A stretch of 64,000 bases of DNA from Nitzschia sp. DOCU1 (Eukaryota > Bacillariophyta > Bacillariophyceae > Bacillariales > Bacillariaceae), in NCBI GenBank assembly GCA_951394045.1, contig OX595991.1:124001-188000 (forward strand), read 5' to 3'. Numbering within the stretch: position 1 is the stretch's first letter; every line of letters begins with the position of its first letter. Below, in pieces: positions 61,050 through 64,000 of the stretch. A program made the position numbers and the translations under genes. Under the pieces are notes generated by a model. It was not told where the DNA came from. It saw nothing but the letters and a program-made list of their open reading frames with translations, and ran no database searches.

Positions 61050-62201
61050 ATGATTACCGAAGAACGAAGACAGCACCCCCAACATGCTCAGGAGAGCCCA
61101 TTTGCAAGGGCCGACAATGCTACTCTCGTTGAACGAGCTGCACGTGTCTATTATGACTTGGGAGTTCAGTCAACCAATTTGACGGTTGCTGAGGATTTCA
61201 TTCACCACGCCATTGAGCTCTACAAATTGCTCGACCCGGCCATTTCTAGATCGACTCATCGGGTCCTCCTGTATGCCAAATTGCGACTGGGTCAAATTGC
61301 CGCCTACCAAGGGCGGATTTCTGAGGCTTTCATTTTGCTTCGGGCCATCCTGATGGAGGTTGGTGATCCATCAGACGGAATCTTACGGATGATCGCGTGG
61401 TATGACATTGGAATGATATGGCTGCGTCAAGACCAGCTCTATCAAGCACTCGGGTGCTTTCGTGAAGCACTCAATTCTTGTTCAGCTTCCGAGATTATGT
61501 CCCTATTTGACACTGCCGGGTTCGTCCCGACGTCTTGTGACAGCGGCAGGGCGCCACCTACAACAACTCTGCCCGACGCTCCATCGGCTGCTGGTGGCGT
61601 TGAACAAGGTGGATGCCAAGAGAACCTGCTTTATTTTCATCCCTTAATCATGGATCACATCGAATTCCTACTATCGTGTGCGGAGACTGGATCGAATATT
61701 CAAGGTCGGCGGCATCTCGACGAGTTCATTCACAATCTAAGCACATCAGAGCGGGACGAAGGGCAACTTGGCGAAGGACAGAGCTCCACCAGAATTCCCC
61801 CATCGCCGAGTCCTGAAACACAATCCTTACATGCACCAAGAACGCCTGTATCGGGTGGTCATCTCAGATGCCCGGAGGACAGCCTTTCATCCCCATGGAG
61901 TATCGAGATTATGCTCCCTGAGCTGCACCCCCGGCATTTTGACCATGTACAAATTTCAGCCCCGTCAACAATTTTAAATCCTCACGGTCAGCAGTATTCG
62001 TCATTTCTTTTCCAAGGTGTCCAGCCGATGGATGCTGATAACACCGAGGAAGACGACGACGATAATGCTGATGATTATGATGAAGAATACGCATTCTTGT
62101 CGTCAGCAACATCCGAATGGTGGGATCCAACTCTAGTTGTCCAGCTCGTTTTGGAACAAATTGCCGGCGAGGCGGGACGTTGGTGTGCCCCAGCCGCATA
62201 G
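61050..62201 (+). CDS. TPR-like helical-repeat protein
   Basis: 383 residues from ATG 61050 (MITEERRQHPQH). Residues about 30-150 hold three helix pairs of TPR character: ARVYYDLGVQSTNLTVAEDFIHHAIELYKLL, KLRLGQIAAYQGRISEAFIL, and WYDIGMIWLRQDQLYQALGC with FREAL. TPR units usually bind protein partners. The second half is polar and variable, with an acidic run (EEDDDDNADDYDEE, about 331-344) and a Trp-rich, helical C-terminus (WWDPTLVVQLVLEQIAGEAG). No signal peptide. A shortened relative lies 0.5 kb downstream. Confidence 0.72.
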   Translation: MITEERRQHPQHAQESPFARADNATLVERAARVYYDLGVQSTNLTVAEDFIHHAIELYKLLDPAISRSTHRVLLYAKLRLGQIAAYQGRISEAFILLRAILMEVGDPSDGILRMIAWYDIGMIWLRQDQLYQALGCFREALNSCSASEIMSLFDTAGFVPTSCDSGRAPPTTTLPDAPSAAGGVEQGGCQENLLYFHPLIMDHIEFLLSCAETGSNIQGRRHLDEFIHNLSTSERDEGQLGEGQSSTRIPPSPSPETQSLHAPRTPVSGGHLRCPEDSLSSPWSIEIMLPELHPRHFDHVQISAPSTILNPHGQQYSSFLFQGVQPMDADNTEEDDDDNADDYDEEYAFLSSATSEWWDPTLVVQLVLEQIAGEAGRWCAPAA

Positions 62202-62733
62202 GGGTCACCCCGTGCTCGTGGGTGGAACTAGTACTACCGCCGCCCTGAAGTACTCGACTACTACCACTATCATTGATGTCAGTCCCTGGTTCTTGTACCG
62301 ACTTGGTGCAGCCCAACATCAACTTTCATTTTGTTGGTACCGCTTCTAGTACTACTCTGTCGAATGACCAACGCGGTCCTTTTGTTGTTTTTGCCGCTAC
62401 GAGCCCTCATTCTTGTTTGTTGTTCTTAGCAAACATTCTTACTACTCGTCTTCTGTAGTAAATAAAATAATGCAAGCACATCATGATAGAGCTTCCAAAT
62501 AAATAGCCCTACTATCTCTCTCTCCCTATCGAGAATGCCTTGACAAACATCTTCGGCCATGGTGAACAGATGCGTTGTGAAGAAATTTCATAGCGTCCGC
62601 CGCTTCTGGGAGATAGTCAAGTCCAGCAAGTCCACCTTGTGACGTCAATAAGAAGGGCTATGTCAGTGCATTATGGCGAATAGAATGAATCGAATGAGTC
62701 ATCGAGGAATGAATCCTATTGCCACGAAACAAA
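62202..62733. other. Spacer with TGACGTCA
   Basis: Contains TGACGTCA at 62640-62647, about 95 bases before the TPR relic. No gene. Confidence 0.45.
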
Positions 62734-63051
62734 GATGTACCAGGTACGGATTTGACCTTGGCCCAGAACTGTATCCTTCAATCGATAGCGATTTTCAAGC
62801 AACTTTATCCCAACGTCAGCAAAAATGGTACTTTGAGAGAACCACGGGATCACTACATATACCAAATACTGCGATTTGCCCAGCTACGCCTGGTTCAAGT
62901 CGCCGCGTATCAAGGCCGACTCGACGAAGCGATGATGTTGTTCAAAGCTATTCTCTTGGAAAAGACGAATCACCATGAGTCGAACAAAGTTCTACGCGTG
63001 ATCGCCTGGTATGATGTGTGTTTTATCTGGATGATGAAAAAGTGTGTGTGA
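62734..63051 (+). pseudogene. Truncated copy of the TPR-like gene
   Basis: The frame DLTLAQNCILQSIAIFKQL ... AQLRLVQVAAYQGRLDEAMM ... VLRVIAWYDVCFIWM parallels residues about 43-130 of the gene at 61050, then stops after MKKCV. No in-frame ATG begins it, and the second half is absent. Either a pseudogene or the middle of a spliced gene whose other exons I cannot find. Confidence 0.7.
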
Positions 63052-63441
63052 GTAGTAGTACTACTATTAGTAGTAGGTAGTGTGGCTTTCTGTTTATAAT
63101 ACGTGTGTCTATAGAGGTACGAGCTGCTCAAGTGTCCGTGTGGCAGTCATGCATGCATAGACCCAATGTGGATCTTTTTCTAATGTCTAGTAGAATCGTA
63201 GTAGTGGTGGTCGTCTTCCTTCGACGATCAAGAGTTATATTGCCGAAGCTGGCTGATATGTGGTAATGAATGGAGCGAATCGTGTGGTTGATTTTACCGC
63301 CCCCCTCCCCCCCCCAAGTCGTAGGTACAATGAATGAATGACGAAGGAAGGTAGTAGTACCGACTTGCCGAGTGTCGAATGATGTGTTACTTGTCGTAGT
63401 AGCGCCGCGTAGTGTTCGCATAGAAGCAGCACACAAGCAGT
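63052..63441. other. Intergenic with poly-C tract
   Basis: Homopolymer-rich C tract at about 63299-63316. No gene. Confidence 0.5.
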
Positions 63442-64000
63442 CTATCGGAACAGTTGGACGGCTCCACCTCCTGGGCGTCGTCCGACTTTTCGTTGTGCTT
63501 GATTTAGAATGCCCATCAAATCTCGTGCCATGTCGGGGTCTTCTTGTGCATACCCAGCCAATTTTTCTAGCACCCCAGACAATTGTTGTTTCCAACACAA
63601 CAGGACATCGTCATCCTCCGAATTGCTAGTAGCACCCTCGCTTGTCTCCGTGGAAGGGACTAGTGATAGTCGACGAGGACCTGTAGTACAAGGACCCCCC
63701 GCAACACCAAACTGTTGCTGTCGATTGTAGTTGTTGGTATAGGTTGCCACTTCCATGGATTGAAATGGCATTCCGAAATGACGCGACGAGTACGTTTCGT
63801 GGTGGTGGGACACGCCCCCACTGCCCTGGATATTGGCATCGCCATTGGTTGTGGATGTAAAGTAGTCATGTTGCAACAATTGTGTGGTGGTGGGGCGTTG
63901 ATGGGGATGAGCTGACAAACATGCTGCAATAATCGATGCCGCCTGAGGATCTACCAATTGGGGGCTGCGTAACTTGGCAAACGCTTGGGCCAAGGTCGTG
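63442..64000 (-). CDS. Protein kinase C-terminal end (partial at right edge)
   Basis: The minus-strand frame is open from base 64000 to the stop at 63442 (about 185 residues). It begins with the end of a kinase fold: LVDPQAASIIAACLSAHPHQRPTTTQLLQHDYF matches subdomain XI (the HPHQRPT arginine). After it comes a non-catalytic tail with His/Ser/Asn-rich sequence, RRLSLVPSTETSEG, and a helical segment (WKQQLSGVLEKLAGYAQEDP, then MARDLMGILNQAQRKVG). The catalytic core and start lie to the right, so the family cannot be named. Confidence 0.72.
   Translation of the reverse strand, partial: TTLAQAFAKLRSPQLVDPQAASIIAACLSAHPHQRPTTTQLLQHDYFTSTTNGDANIQGSGGVSHHHETYSSRHFGMPFQSMEVATYTNNYNRQQQFGVAGGPCTTGPRRLSLVPSTETSEGATSNSEDDDVLLCWKQQLSGVLEKLAGYAQEDPDMARDLMGILNQAQRKVGRRPGGGAVQLFR

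Overview
The window looks like nuclear DNA of a stramenopile, most likely a pennate diatom. Genes are mostly intron-poor; the introns I can place are short GT-AG introns (74-90 bp). Soluble PAS hybrid histidine kinases sit beside plant/animal-like ArfGAP, cytochrome b5 and Ser/Thr-kinase-like genes, there are many serine-rich disordered proteins, and a non-LTR retrotransposon occupies the left edge. This assignment is inference; no rRNA, tRNA or organelle gene is present to anchor it. I saw no convincing tRNA gene.

Layout. 1-3.9 kb: minus-strand non-LTR retrotransposon (frame-broken ORF1, intact start of ORF2 with an AP-endonuclease domain, running off the left edge). 4.4-18.8 kb: three plus-strand paralogous PAS/hybrid histidine kinases; copy 1 has an in-frame stop inside the receiver domain, copy 2 is intact and intronless, copy 3 has one intron. 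Between copies 2 and 3 lie a 3.5-kb gene-poor stretch of local duplications, including three hairpin units with compensatory changes, and a membrane protein with two cytochrome b5 domains. 19.8-29 kb: a serine-rich gene, then three tandem paralogs of another serine-rich family plus a decayed 3' relic. 30-32 kb: an ArfGAP protein and a conserved-looking hypothetical. 32.5-50.3 kb: mainly very long disordered Ser/Arg/Lys-rich proteins, plus a kinase-like protein with altered catalytic motifs. 50.9-53.4 kb: a secreted protein with 27 calcium-loop-like 15-residue repeats and a cysteine-rich repeat domain. 53.4-55.8 kb: segmental repeats. 55.8-60.3 kb: a 1480-residue Ser-rich protein. 61-63 kb: a TPR-like protein and its truncated copy. 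Right edge: the C-terminal end of a protein kinase.

How parts may work together (inference): the kinases form a duplicated phospho-signalling family, and at least eight of the disordered proteins carry basic-x-Ser-x-Ser motifs of the sort that Ser/Thr kinases and 14-3-3 proteins recognise. No operon logic applies; neighbouring genes are independent eukaryotic units, some sharing divergent promoters. Tandem duplication, frame breaks and relics show that this region is turning over rapidly.
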